From a bacterium HR37 (GTDB taxonomy: Bacteria > Desulfobacterota_D > UBA1144 > Nemesobacterales > CSP1-2), in contig BEIN01000006.1 in NCBI GenBank assembly GCA_002898375.1, positions 1-64,000 of the forward strand: a stretch of 64,000 nucleotides of DNA, given 5' to 3'. The number at the start of each line of letters is the position of its first letter. Within the stretch, counting starts at the first letter, position 1. Position numbers and translations under genes: made by a program. This document shows, in pieces, positions 8,205-18,526 of this stretch. The notes under the pieces were generated by a model. That model did no database searches. It worked only from the letters and a program-made list of their open reading frames with translations, and was not told the DNA's origin.

Positions 8205-8999
8205 TTACTTTGCCTCTACCTCCTTCAATACCTGTGCCTGAGGATATACAAAGCTACCCTTCATGTAGGAGGCCCACTTTACCTTAAGAGGTTTTAGACG
8301 GTAAAGTGGATGATCCTCTGGCATTTTAAATTCCACCTTAGGATTTTCAGTTTTAACCGTTCTTACAACAAAGGGAATAGGATACTTCATTATCTGAAGC
8401 ACCTCTTTACCGTCCCTGTTTATTTTCTTCAAACCAAAATAGTTAAGATGTCCCCCTACCGCCGGTTGAAGCTCCTCAGAAACATCAACAGTGGCTTCGA
8501 TAAACGGTTTTCCATCAACCTCAAGCACAGAAACAAGCTTACCGTTCTTTTTTGTTTGCTTTGTCATTCCAGGTTCAGCTGGAATTCCAACCTTACGGGT
8601 AAAGTTCCTCATCACCTCAGAGCTGTTAAAGTAAGCTACAAAGTACCTTCCCGGCTCTCCAGTTTCTGACCCCATTATATAGGAATCCTGCCCTTTAAGC
8701 TGTATTGTCAAGTAGGTTAGAGTATAGGCCCCAAAACCAGATGTCTGAGATGGGTCAGGAACCGTATACATGTTCATAACAACCATATTGTTTGGATGAG
8801 GCTCAAGGCCCGGAGGGAGAAGAGACTTAATCACTTCAGGGTCCGCCTCGTATCCAATAAGAAGCATCCATGCATCCGTTACAAGCTGGGGAGCAGGAAG
8901 TTCCCTAACCTTATCCTCCGCAACCGAATTTAAGGTACTAACCATTAACAAACAGCAAAAAAACACTACCAGATAAAAACTAAAAAGCCTGCGTTTCAT
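8205..8999 (-). CDS. acetoacetate decarboxylase-family protein with N-terminal signal/anchor segment
   Basis: LLPPGLEPHPN, YTLTYLTIQLKG, GHLNYFGLKKI motifs; hydrophobic N-terminus FSFYLVVFFCCLLMVSTLNSVAE. Confidence 0.7.
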   Translation of the reverse strand: MKRRLFSFYLVVFFCCLLMVSTLNSVAEDKVRELPAPQLVTDAWMLLIGYEADPEVIKSLLPPGLEPHPNNMVVMNMYTVPDPSQTSGFGAYTLTYLTIQLKGQDSYIMGSETGEPGRYFVAYFNSSEVMRNFTRKVGIPAEPGMTKQTKKNGKLVSVLEVDGKPFIEATVDVSEELQPAVGGHLNYFGLKKINRDGKEVLQIMKYPIPFVVRTVKTENPKVEFKMPEDHPLYRLKPLKVKWASYMKGSFVYPQAQVLKEVEAK

Positions 9000-9120
9000 A
9001 AGCTTTCCTCCTTTACTTTATCCATTTGGTAACTATCTTCTTACACAAAAAATACTTTGTCAAGGAGCAATTTTAGGTAAGTATCAGGGATTTGCAAAAA
9101 ACCATTATATATGACAATAT

Positions 9121-11598
9121 ATGACAAAACAAATTACAAGAGGTATGGTTATGAGCAAATCGAAGGCGAGCAAACCCAAAAGACTCTCCGTTAACGAAGC
9201 GTATCGTTTCTGCGATTTAAGCAAATTGGGTTTTAACACAACAGAAGAGATTGAGGCCTGTGAAGACTTTATAGGACAAAAAAGAGCAGTTGATGCTATA
9301 TACTTTGGTTTAGGCATAGAGTCTCGTGGCTATAATCTCTACCTTGCTGGCCCTCCAGGTGTGGGAAAAACAAGTGTCATAAGGTCTATTCTGTCAAAGA
9401 TTGCAAAAGATAAGCCAACCCCACCTGATTGGTGCTATGTATACAACTTTCAAGACCCAAATACCCCAAAGGCACTTAGTCTGCCAACCGGAATGGGTAA
9501 GGTATTTAAAAAAGACATGGAAGACCTCGTTGAGAACCTGCGAAACAACATTCCCAGGGCATTTGAAAGCAAGGAATACGAAGAAGAAAAACAGAGGATA
9601 ATAAACGAAACGCAGAAACAAAAGGGCCTGCTCTTTGAGGAGCTTCAGAAAAAAGCTTCTGAGCTGGAGATGCAGGTTCAATTTACACCAACAGGTATAG
9701 TAACCATCCCCCTATTTCGTGGAAGACCCATTACACAGGAAGAATACAATATGCTTGATGAGTTTCACAAAGAGGATATAAGGAAGAGAAAGGAGAAGAT
9801 AGACGAAGAAGTAACCGAGGTTTTTAAAAAGGTTAGAAACCTTGAAAAAGAAGCAATGGATAAACTAAAGGAACTGGATAAAAGGGTAGCACTCTTTGCA
9901 GTAAGCTATGTTATTGATGGTATCAGGGAAAAATACAAGTCCTTTCCTGAGATAATAGACTACCTGGATATGGCACAGAAACACATTCTTGAAAACATAG
10001 AGAAGTTTCTGCCGGAAAAGGGTGAGGTTCCTCCCTTTCCTTTTAAGCTTCCACAGCAAAAGCCAACCTTTACCGAATACCAGGTAAACGTGGTAATAGA
10101 TAACTCCAATACCAAGGGGGCCCCGGTTATTTTTGAGCCACACCCAACCTATACAAACCTCTTTGGCTCCATTGAGAGAGAAGCAAGATTTGGTGTTCTC
10201 GTTACAGACTTTACAATGATACATGCAGGTTCACTCGCCAAGGCAAACGGTGGGTACCTGGTGGTTGAAGCACTGGATGTATTAAAATATCCCTTTGTCT
10301 GGGACTCCCTTAAAAAGGTTCTTGAGAACGAGGAACTAAGAATTGAGGATGTGTACCAGCAGTATGGGCTTATGAGTACCGTTGGGTTAAGGCCAGAGCC
10401 AATAAAGCTCAATGTGAAGGTGATACTTACCGGAAGCCCTCTTCTTTACTACCTGCTCTATGCCTACGATGAAGACTTTATGAAGCTCTTTAAGGTAAAG
10501 GCAGATTTTGACTCCGTTGTGGATAGAACAGATGAGATGCTCTCTCAGTACGCCTGCTTTGTAAAATCAATTTGCGATAAGGAAAACCTAAAACAGTTTG
10601 ACAGAAGTGGTGTGGAAGCTGTTATTGAGTACTCATCGAGAATAGCAGGGGATCAGAACAAGCTATCTGTCCAGTTTGGAGCCATCTCCAAGATAATACG
10701 TGAGGCAAATTACTGGGCAAATGTAGATGGAAAAAACAAATACGTAACGAGAAAACACGTAGAAAGGGCAATAGAGGAGAAGATATACAGATCGAATATG
10801 CTGGAAGAGAAAATACAGGAGCTTATAGCCAAAGGTATAATTCTTGTGGACACCGAAGGTGCTGTGGTTGGGCAGATTAATGGGCTTGCAGTCTACAACC
10901 TTGGAGATTACTCATTTGGCAAACCCTCACGTATAACCTGTGAAACCTTCATGGGAACGGAAGGTGTTGTAAACATAGAGAGAAAGGCAAATCTAAGCGG
11001 TAACATACACAATAAAGGGGTTCTGATACTCAGCGGATACATAGGTTCTAAGTACGCACAGAATAAGCCCCTGAGTTTATCTGCCAGCCTGTGTTTTGAG
11101 CAGAGCTATGAACTGGTTGAAGGAGACAGTGCATCGGCTGCAGAGCTTGTAGCAATCATCTCAAGTCTTTCAGGTGTCCCCATAAAACAGGGGATTGCAA
11201 TTACAGGCTCCGTTAACCAGAAGGGGCAAATCCAGCCAATTGGAGGGGTAAACGAGAAGATAGAAGGATTCTATCATGTCTGCAAGATTAAGGGGCTTAC
11301 CGGAGAGCAGGGTGTTATAATTCCCCATCAAAACGTACAGAACCTGATGCTTAAGAAAGAGGTCTTAGAAGCCATAAAAGAAGGAAAGTTCCACATATAC
11401 CCGGTACAAACGGTAGATGAGGCAATAGAGATACTTACCGGTATGGAAGCGGGCGAGAGAAAACCCGATGGACAGTTTAAAGAAGGAACCGTAAACTATC
11501 TTGTTGATAAGAGGCTAAAAGAGTTTGCGGAAGAGTTTAGAAAACTAGCCCGGCAGAGACAGGGCAAAACAGGGGAGAATGAAACAGAGGAACACTAG
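9121..11598 (+). CDS. Lon-like ATP-dependent protease (AAA + Lon proteolytic domain)
   Basis: AGPPGVGKTS Walker A; EGDSASAAELVAIISSLSGVPIKQGIAITGSVNQKGQIQPIGGVNEKIEGFY with S/K catalytic dyad context. Confidence 0.92.
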   Translation: MTKQITRGMVMSKSKASKPKRLSVNEAYRFCDLSKLGFNTTEEIEACEDFIGQKRAVDAIYFGLGIESRGYNLYLAGPPGVGKTSVIRSILSKIAKDKPTPPDWCYVYNFQDPNTPKALSLPTGMGKVFKKDMEDLVENLRNNIPRAFESKEYEEEKQRIINETQKQKGLLFEELQKKASELEMQVQFTPTGIVTIPLFRGRPITQEEYNMLDEFHKEDIRKRKEKIDEEVTEVFKKVRNLEKEAMDKLKELDKRVALFAVSYVIDGIREKYKSFPEIIDYLDMAQKHILENIEKFLPEKGEVPPFPFKLPQQKPTFTEYQVNVVIDNSNTKGAPVIFEPHPTYTNLFGSIEREARFGVLVTDFTMIHAGSLAKANGGYLVVEALDVLKYPFVWDSLKKVLENEELRIEDVYQQYGLMSTVGLRPEPIKLNVKVILTGSPLLYYLLYAYDEDFMKLFKVKADFDSVVDRTDEMLSQYACFVKSICDKENLKQFDRSGVEAVIEYSSRIAGDQNKLSVQFGAISKIIREANYWANVDGKNKYVTRKHVERAIEEKIYRSNMLEEKIQELIAKGIILVDTEGAVVGQINGLAVYNLGDYSFGKPSRITCETFMGTEGVVNIERKANLSGNIHNKGVLILSGYIGSKYAQNKPLSLSASLCFEQSYELVEGDSASAAELVAIISSLSGVPIKQGIAITGSVNQKGQIQPIGGVNEKIEGFYHVCKIKGLTGEQGVIIPHQNVQNLMLKKEVLEAIKEGKFHIYPVQTVDEAIEILTGMEAGERKPDGQFKEGTVNYLVDKRLKEFAEEFRKLARQRQGKTGENETEEH

Positions 11599-12949
11599 AA
11601 GTTTAAAAACGAAACATATTGGACAGTACGTATGTGAGAACTGTGGAAGCCACTCACCGAAGTGGATGGGGAGGTGCCACATCTGTGGAGAGTGGGACTC
11701 ATACACCAAGTTGGAGGGAGAAATCTCAAAGAGAAAAACTAACCCTTCCCATCCGGTTGCCATAACGCAAATAGGGGTTAACAGAGAAGAAAGAATTGAA
11801 ACCACCATAGGGGAACTTGACAGGATTCTTGGAGGAGGATTGGTTCCTGGCTCTCTTGTACTGCTTGGCGGAGACCCTGGAATGGGCAAATCAACCCTCG
11901 CTATAGATATGCTAAACAGGGTAGCCCAGTCCAAAAGGAACGTAATCTACGTAACGGGTGAGGAATCACCAGAGCAGGTAAAGATGAGGGCAAAAAGACT
12001 TGGCATAGATTCCCAGAGGTTATTCGTTCTTGCGGAAACCTCTCTTGAGAACATAATAGAACAGATAGATAAGATCTCACCGGTTATAGCAGTTATCGAC
12101 TCAATCCACACCATATATACAGAGGACTTCCCCTCTGCACCTGGAAGTGTAGGACAGATAAGAGAATGTGCTTCAAGACTCATGCAGTATGCAAAAGCCC
12201 ACGGAACCTCAATGCTTCTTATAGGTCACGTAACCAAGGAAGGCACAATTGCCGGTCCAAAGGTGCTTGAACATCTTGTAGATACCGTGCTCTACTTCGA
12301 AGGGGGAAAAGAGCACCCCTACAGAATCCTAAGGGCCGTAAAGAACAGATTTGGCTCGACAAACGAGATTGGGGTATTCGAGATGCAGGACAGCGGTCTT
12401 AAAGAGGTAAAAAACCCCTCTGAGATCTTTCTCTCTGAACGACCGGTAAATGCTTCTGGCTCAGTGGTTGTTCCAAGTCTAGAGGGAACAAGGCCAATAC
12501 TGGTTGAGATTCAGGCCCTTGTATCACCCTGTAACTTCGGGGTACCAAGAAGAACAACAATAGGTCTTGACTACAACAGGGTATCTCTTCTGGTTGCTAT
12601 ACTTGAAAAAAGAGCCGGATTGCACGTTATAGGACAGGATATCTTTATGAACGTTGCAGGAGGGGTAAAGATTGAGGAGCCGGCCATTGACCTTGGAATC
12701 AGCATGGCAATTGTATCTAGTTTTCTCAACAAACCCATAGATTCGGATACGGTTGTTTTTGGTGAGGTTGGTCTTGTAGGTGAGGTAAGAGGCGTCTCTC
12801 AGGCAGAGCTAAGGCTTAAGGAGGCGGAAAAACTCGGATTTAAAAGATGCCTTCTTCCCCGCACAAACCTTGAAAGGCTAACCGTAGAGACCTCATTATC
12901 ACTTATTGGGGTTGACTCGATTGAGAAAGCAATAGAAGCACTGTTTTAA
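11579..12949 (+). CDS. radA: DNA repair protein RadA
   Basis: C4 zinc finger YVCENCGSHSPKWMGRCHICGEW, Walker A GGDPGMGKST, KNRFGSTNEIGVFEM, Lon-like C-terminus. Confidence 0.97.
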   Translation: MKQRNTRSLKTKHIGQYVCENCGSHSPKWMGRCHICGEWDSYTKLEGEISKRKTNPSHPVAITQIGVNREERIETTIGELDRILGGGLVPGSLVLLGGDPGMGKSTLAIDMLNRVAQSKRNVIYVTGEESPEQVKMRAKRLGIDSQRLFVLAETSLENIIEQIDKISPVIAVIDSIHTIYTEDFPSAPGSVGQIRECASRLMQYAKAHGTSMLLIGHVTKEGTIAGPKVLEHLVDTVLYFEGGKEHPYRILRAVKNRFGSTNEIGVFEMQDSGLKEVKNPSEIFLSERPVNASGSVVVPSLEGTRPILVEIQALVSPCNFGVPRRTTIGLDYNRVSLLVAILEKRAGLHVIGQDIFMNVAGGVKIEEPAIDLGISMAIVSSFLNKPIDSDTVVFGEVGLVGEVRGVSQAELRLKEAEKLGFKRCLLPRTNLERLTVETSLSLIGVDSIEKAIEALF

Positions 12950-12974
12950 AACACCCCGTTTATCTTTTTTAGCT

Positions 12975-13735
12975 TTCCAAGACCCAAGAGTGTTAAGCTT
13001 GGGGACACGGAAAGCTAAGCCTGTAAGGGCTTGATATTTTACGTATTTTTGGGGTATAACTATCATGTTGAAATTTAGTTACAAATTTCGGCTCTACCCC
13101 AATAAAACTCATCTTCAAAAACTTGAATCCACTCTTGAGCTTTCTAGAGAACTCTATAATTCTGCACTTCTGCACAGGATTTCTGCTTGGCAAAAAGCTA
13201 GATACCATGTTACCTATACTGAGCAGGCTAATTCTCTAGTAGAGGTCAAGCAAGTTAGGCCTGAGTTTGAAGAGGTTCATTCCCAGGTACTTCAGGATGT
13301 TCTTAGAAGGTTGGATAAGAATTTTAGGGCATTCTTTAGAAGGCTTGGCAATGGTGAGAAGCCAGGGTTTCCAAGATTTAAGGGTAGAAACTGGTATAAG
13401 AGTTTTTGTTATCCTCAAAGCGGGTGGCAGTTTCTTGGTGATAGAAAGATTCAGATTTCTAAGATAGGGATAATTAGGGTTAAAGTGCTGGTAAGTATGC
13501 TATTGGGGTAGCTCCAAGGGGGACAAGCCAGAACTGTAGCAGATGTGGCACTAGAGTTCCAAAATTGCTTTCTGATAGGGTTCATATTTGCAATAAATGT
13601 CATATTGTTCTTGATAGAGACATTAATGCGTCATATAATATTTTAAGGCTAGGAACTAGTCTTCTTGGGCTTAGCCCAGGAGAAGCTCCCTCCGTAAGCT
13701 GGGAGTAGTTCACTGACATAGCCCCCGGCGAAGCT
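12975..13735 (+). mobile_element. IS200/IS605-type remnant including tnpB pseudogene and putative end hairpins
   Basis: Hairpin-forming flank GACCCAAGAGTGTTAAGCTTGGGG on the left and GAAGCTCCCTCCGTAAGCTGGGAGTAGTTCACTGACAT on the right; boundaries approximate. Confidence 0.6.
13065..13708 (+). pseudogene. TnpB (IS200/IS605-family OrfB) with internal deletion and frameshift
   Basis: N-terminal half MLKFSYKFRLYPNKTHLQKLE... to KIGIIRVKV in one frame, then AGKYAIGVAPRGTSQNCSRCGTRVPK...CNKCHIVLDRDINASYNIL...GEAPSVSWE* in another; middle of the RuvC core missing. Confidence 0.9.
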
Positions 13736-13747
13736 AAGATTAAACCA

Positions 13748-14566
13748 ATGGACAACAACAGCCCCATAGGTGTATTCGATTCAGGAGTTGGGGGACTTAC
13801 GGTAGTAAGGGAAATACTTAGGGTACTTCCAGATGAAAACCTTATCTACCTGGGTGATACAGCTAGAGTACCATACGGAACAAAATCGAGCAGAACCGTA
13901 ATCAACTACTCTCAGAGCAACGCAAGGTTTCTTATCTCAAAGGGGGTAAAACTACTTGTGGTTGCATGTAACACAGCCTCTGCTGTTGCGCTTCCAAGTC
14001 TTAGATGGGATTTTGAAGTCCCGGTTATAGGCGTTATCGAGCCGGGTGTAAGGAAAGCGGTAAAAACCACCAAGAGAAAGAAAATCGGAGTAATAGGGAC
14101 ACAATCCACAATTAAGAGCAACGCGTATAAGAAGGCCATTGAAAACATTGCCCCCGAAATAGAGGTTTACTCAAAGGCCTGTCCGCTTTTTGTTCCACTT
14201 GCAGAAGAAGGCTGGTTAGAAGGGGAAGTAGTGGAGCTAATTGCAGGCAAGTACCTGGAATCTTTTAAAGAATGTGGCATAGATGTCCTTATTCTTGGAT
14301 GCACCCACTATCCCCTCTTAAAACCCGTAATTAAAAAGGTTATGGGCCCTGAGATAGAACTTATAGATTCGGCTACAGAAACCGCACTTGAGATAAGAAG
14401 GGTTCTTCTGGAAAACGGGCTAGCAAGAACAGAGGCCAATTCCCCTGTACTTAGGGAATTCTACTTAACCGATGTATCAGAAAGCTTTATAAGAATCGCA
14501 GAGAGGTTTCTTGGAAGCAGGATTACGCAGATTGAGCTTGTAGACATAAAAGCCGAAATTGGCTAA
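13748..14566 (+). CDS. murI: glutamate racemase
   Basis: PIGVFDSGVGGLTVVREI, YLGDTARVPYG, VACNTASA, LGCTHYPLL. Confidence 0.97.
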   Translation: MDNNSPIGVFDSGVGGLTVVREILRVLPDENLIYLGDTARVPYGTKSSRTVINYSQSNARFLISKGVKLLVVACNTASAVALPSLRWDFEVPVIGVIEPGVRKAVKTTKRKKIGVIGTQSTIKSNAYKKAIENIAPEIEVYSKACPLFVPLAEEGWLEGEVVELIAGKYLESFKECGIDVLILGCTHYPLLKPVIKKVMGPEIELIDSATETALEIRRVLLENGLARTEANSPVLREFYLTDVSESFIRIAERFLGSRITQIELVDIKAEIG

Positions 14567-14568
14567 TA

Positions 14569-14608
14569 GAGGCAGGCAGAAGCACCTGCCTCTGGAATCT
14601 GCTTTTTT
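14569..14608. terminator. stem-loop terminator between convergent murI and etfA
   Basis: GAGGCAGG-cagaagca-CCTGCCTC (8-bp perfect stem) followed by TTTTTT. Confidence 0.6.
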
Positions 14609-15602
14609 ACTGCTGAGCCAGAAGTTTCTTAAATTCTTCGGTGAGCACAGGAACTATCTCAAACAGATCCCCTACAATTCCATAGTCACACTTCTGGAAG
14701 ATAGGGGCATCAGGGTCCTTGTTTATCGCCACTATTACCTTAGAAGAGCCCATTCCGGCAAAGTGCTGAATAGAGCCAGATATACCTATTGCAATATAGA
14801 GTGTAGGGGAGACAACCTTTCCAGTCTGCCCAACCTGCATCTCGTAGGGGACAAAGCCAGAATCCACAGCCGCACGTGATGCACCTGCAGCAGCCCCGAT
14901 TGCGTCTGCAAGTTCGAATATGAGCTTAAAGTTTTCTCCGCTTCCCAATCCCCGTCCCCCTGAAACGATCCTATCGGCTTCGGTAAGCTCTGGTCTAGGG
15001 GACTCTTTCCTTCTTACCTCAAGGATCTTTGTCCAGATACCCTCAGGCTTTATCTCTACAGACTCGCTTACCACTTCGGGGTTCTTTACATCTTCTTCAG
15101 GCTTAAAAACATTTGGCCTGATGGTTGCCATCATTGGCTTATAGTCCAGAAACTCAACCGCAGCAATGGACTTTGCAGAGTACTTGTAGCGCTTAACAAC
15201 CAGTCTCTTATCGTCTGTAAGGTCAAGATCAATGCAATCCACTGCAAGCCCTGCCTCAGCCCTTGCAGCAACCCTTGGAAGAAAGTCCTGACTTACCGAT
15301 GTATTACCAGCAAGCACTATATAGGGGTTGTGTTTCTTTATCAATTCCGAAAGGGCTACCGTATAAGCCTCAGGGGTGTAGTCTTTAAGAAGTTCGTTTT
15401 CAACCACATATACCTTCTCGGCACCGTACTTTCCAAGCTCAGAAGCAAGAGCTGAAACCCCCGAGCCGATTAAAACCCCACAGAGCTGCCCTCCAAGCTT
15501 ACCAACTAGCTTTCTTCTTGCCTCAGAAAGGGCTTCAAACGTTACCTTTCTAACATCACCACCTATTGTTAAGTCTGCTACTACCCAAATTTCGTTGCTC
15601 AT
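14607..15602 (-). CDS. etfA: electron transfer flavoprotein subunit alpha
   Basis: RIVSGGRGLGSGENFKLIFELADAIGAAAGASRAAVDSGFVPYEMQVGQTGKVVSPTLYIAIGISGSIQHFAGM. Confidence 0.97.
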   Translation of the reverse strand: MSNEIWVVADLTIGGDVRKVTFEALSEARRKLVGKLGGQLCGVLIGSGVSALASELGKYGAEKVYVVENELLKDYTPEAYTVALSELIKKHNPYIVLAGNTSVSQDFLPRVAARAEAGLAVDCIDLDLTDDKRLVVKRYKYSAKSIAAVEFLDYKPMMATIRPNVFKPEEDVKNPEVVSESVEIKPEGIWTKILEVRRKESPRPELTEADRIVSGGRGLGSGENFKLIFELADAIGAAAGASRAAVDSGFVPYEMQVGQTGKVVSPTLYIAIGISGSIQHFAGMGSSKVIVAINKDPDAPIFQKCDYGIVGDLFEIVPVLTEEFKKLLAQQ

Positions 15603-15633
15603 CTTTCTACCTCCTGCTAAAATCCTTAAACTC

Positions 15634-16491
15634 TTAAATCACCTTGGCCTCTTCTCTAAGAAGTCTTACTAGCTCACGAACTGCCTCTGCAACCTCCTCT
15701 CCCTTAACCATATCCTGCTGTTTTCCTTTTAGTATCTTTAGCCTTCTCTGTATCTGTGGAACCTCAAGCTTTGTAACCCTAAAGCGAGCCCCAGCTGGAC
15801 CCAGTGCCTCTTTGGTAAGACCAAGAGCTTCAAGATTTATGTTATCAATAGTTACCTCTTTAACCGGTTTCTTCTTTGCCTTCATTATTCCAGGAAGTGA
15901 TGCATATCTGGGTTCGTTCAAACCCCTTTCACAGGTAATAAGTGCAGGAAGAGGAACCTCAACCACCATCTGTCCACCTTCTATCTCCTTCTGACAGGTT
16001 ACCTTTGTAAGATCAGAAGATAGCTCCACCTTGGTAACTATAGCCACATGTGGGATCCCGAGCTCCTCAGCTACGTGTATCCCTACCTGTCCCGTTTCCT
16101 CATCGATCATCTTCTTACCGGTAAGAACCAGATTAAACTCTCCAAGGTTTTTTATCTCCTGAGCTATAACTTTGGCCAGAGCATAAGGGTCAGTAAAAGC
16201 AAAGCTTTCATCCTTTATGTGGATTGCGTTATCCGCACCCATTGCAAGCCCGGTACGCAGTGCTTCAATACATCTTGCAGGCCCCATTGTAATAAGGACT
16301 ACCTCTCCCTTCCCCAGCTTCTCTTTTATCCTTATGGCCTCTTCTATAGCAAACTCATCGTAGGGGTTTACAATCCACTTTATACCCTCGGTATCGATTG
16401 TATCCCCACTTGGAGCAACCTTTATCTTTGCCTCTGTATCCGGGGTCTGCCTTACTATTACTACAATTCTCACTGTAGTCCACCTCCTCAA
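15634..16491 (-). CDS. etfB: electron transfer flavoprotein subunit beta
   Basis: VVIVRQTPDTEAKIKV...IKWIVNPYDEFAIEEAIRIKEK; adjacent to etfA. Confidence 0.95.
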   Translation of the reverse strand: MRRWTTVRIVVIVRQTPDTEAKIKVAPSGDTIDTEGIKWIVNPYDEFAIEEAIRIKEKLGKGEVVLITMGPARCIEALRTGLAMGADNAIHIKDESFAFTDPYALAKVIAQEIKNLGEFNLVLTGKKMIDEETGQVGIHVAEELGIPHVAIVTKVELSSDLTKVTCQKEIEGGQMVVEVPLPALITCERGLNEPRYASLPGIMKAKKKPVKEVTIDNINLEALGLTKEALGPAGARFRVTKLEVPQIQRRLKILKGKQQDMVKGEEVAEAVRELVRLLREEAKVI

Positions 16492-16764
16492 AAATTTTTT
16501 CGTTTAAAAGCACCCCAAAAAACTAAAAACACAAGAACCTCGCACTTCTTTATACCTTCTTTTCTTAAAACACACCTTGCCCTTGTGCAAAAATGATCAC
16601 CAGTTGTGTCCAAAATTTCCCTGTCCCCTCTAAGCTAGAGATAGCTAAAAGTCAACAGAATTTAACGTATCGAAGCCAAGTTGTCAACCGCAAGACTGAA
16701 AAAAACTCTGGTAAAAGAGTTTTGGTTTATTCAATTTTTTTCGGTAATATGAATAGAGCAAGAG

Positions 16765-17073
16765 ATGAAAAGAAACCTGATAATTTTAATCGTACTTGTC
16801 CTGTCAACACTTATAGCCGTATGCTCCGATAACCACAATGAATCAGACAGCATAATAACGGGAAGTGGAACCATAAGGTTTATAAACCTGGAAGATGGCT
16901 TCTTCGGCATAGTTGGAGACGATGGAAACAGATACGATCCCATAAATCTTGAAGAGGAGTTTAGGGTTGATGGTTTAAGAGTTGAGTTTAAGTTAAAGAA
17001 GCGCCCCGAAGGGGTAAGTATTCACATGTGGGGAATTCCCGTAGAGGTTCTGGAGATAAAGAAGATCGAGTAA
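16765..17073 (+). CDS. small putative exported protein
   Basis: N-terminal signal-like segment MKRNLIILIVLVLSTLIAVCSDN (lipobox-like); rest is a small beta-rich domain. Confidence 0.55.
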   Translation: MKRNLIILIVLVLSTLIAVCSDNHNESDSIITGSGTIRFINLEDGFFGIVGDDGNRYDPINLEEEFRVDGLRVEFKLKKRPEGVSIHMWGIPVEVLEIKKIE

Positions 17074-17106
17074 CACCCACCCTATGCAGCCACACGGACA
17101 ACAGAA

Positions 17107-17991
17107 ATGTGGATCAACATAGCACTGCTGGCATTTGTAATTATAACCTGGGGATACTCCTGGATACTTATGAAGGTAGGCTTAAAATTCCTCTCTCCCT
17201 TCACTTTTGCTACCTGGCGTTGTGGAATCGGGGGATTGGCAATGCTTCCGATACTCTACATAAAGGGCTCAAGGTGGCCAAAGGGAAAGAAATGGCTTGA
17301 CTACATGGTGGTTGGGCTGTTTCAGACCACCGCCATGTTTGGATTCATGCTGTATGGAATGCAGTTTGTTACGGCTGGAAAGACATCAGTTCTACTCTAC
17401 ACCATGCCCATCTGGACCGTTATAATCACACATTTTTTCCTCGGGGAAAAGATAACAACAAAAAGACTTACAGGAGCTGTTTTGGGAACAGTTGGGATAG
17501 TTTGCATCCTTGGCTGGGATACCATTTTAAAACAAAACCTTAAAACACTTGTTGGAGAGATCCTCATTCTAATAGGGGCAATTTCATGGGCAATCTCCAA
17601 CATATGGGTTAAAAGACGCATGTCAGAAGAAGACCCCTACGTGATAAACGGTCTTCAGATGCTCCTTGGGACGATTGGACTTCTTGTGCTCTCTTTGCCA
17701 AAAGAGCATCTATTCAATATAAACTGGACATGGACACTAACAGGCATCTTGCTTTTTACCTCGATAATTGCCTCCACAGTTAATTTCACCATATGGTTTT
17801 ATCTGCTAGGAAAACTCGATATACACACAACAACCTTTTCCTCAATGCTTGTGCCCGTATTCGGCCTGATCCTTGACTGGATACACCTTGGAAACAAGCT
17901 GGATACAGGAATCCTGATAGGGGGGATTCTTATCCTTGGAGGAATCTACCGTGTATCAAATCAAAGGTCCCATAGTGCCAGCTCAAGTTAG
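17107..17991 (+). CDS. EamA/DMT-family transporter
   Basis: Ten hydrophobic segments; WGYSWILMKVGL, two-fold EamA repeat pattern. Confidence 0.9.
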   Translation: MWINIALLAFVIITWGYSWILMKVGLKFLSPFTFATWRCGIGGLAMLPILYIKGSRWPKGKKWLDYMVVGLFQTTAMFGFMLYGMQFVTAGKTSVLLYTMPIWTVIITHFFLGEKITTKRLTGAVLGTVGIVCILGWDTILKQNLKTLVGEILILIGAISWAISNIWVKRRMSEEDPYVINGLQMLLGTIGLLVLSLPKEHLFNINWTWTLTGILLFTSIIASTVNFTIWFYLLGKLDIHTTTFSSMLVPVFGLILDWIHLGNKLDTGILIGGILILGGIYRVSNQRSHSASSS

Positions 17992-18083
17992 CAGATCCAC
18001 TCCTCCATCTGTAAACATAAACAAGAATTTGTGTTAAGATATAAAAAGTCCGGTAAAATCATCTGTGTTTTGGAGGTAGCCAG

Positions 18084-18518
18084 ATGGGGGATAAAGTGAT
18101 AGAGGTTGGAGATAGGGTTGTATTCAGATCAACCGTAACACTTGAAGATGGAACCGTTATACACACACCAGATAAACCCGTAACTGTTGAGATTGGGAAG
18201 TCAAGAATCATAAGAGGCCTTTACAAAGAACTACTTGGGATGAGAGAGGGTGAAGAAAAACAGTTTAGAGTGCCTCCCGAAGAGGCCTACGGCCCAGAGG
18301 ATGCAAACCTTTTTAAGACCATTCCGCTTGAGATATTTGAGAAGAACAAGATCGAACCGAAAATAGGAATGAGAATAAGAACCATAAACGGAGACTGTGA
18401 GGTAACAGGTGTTTTTGGTCAGGTAGTAGAGGTAAACTATAACCATCCACTTGCTGGGAAGGCCCTTATCTTTAACGTAAGGATAGAGGAAATTACAAAA
18501 CGGGAAGCCTCTGTATAG
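18084..18518 (+). CDS. FKBP-type peptidyl-prolyl isomerase (SlyD-like)
   Basis: GMREGEEKQFRVPPEEAYGPEDANLFKTIPLE...VNYNHPLAGKALIFNVRI. Confidence 0.93.
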   Translation: MGDKVIEVGDRVVFRSTVTLEDGTVIHTPDKPVTVEIGKSRIIRGLYKELLGMREGEEKQFRVPPEEAYGPEDANLFKTIPLEIFEKNKIEPKIGMRIRTINGDCEVTGVFGQVVEVNYNHPLAGKALIFNVRIEEITKREASV

Positions 18519-18526
18519 ATCCTACA

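Noticed and set aside
9121-9150. Possible alternative upstream/downstream starts for the Lon-like protease
   Set aside because: Start choice (9121 ATG versus the in-frame ATGs a few codons later) cannot be resolved from sequence alone and does not alter the call.
16702-16723. AAAACTCT-ggtaaa-AGAGTTTT stem-loop upstream of the small exported protein
   Set aside because: Only a weak A/T-rich stem in a composition-biased intergenic region; insufficient to call a terminator or riboregulator.
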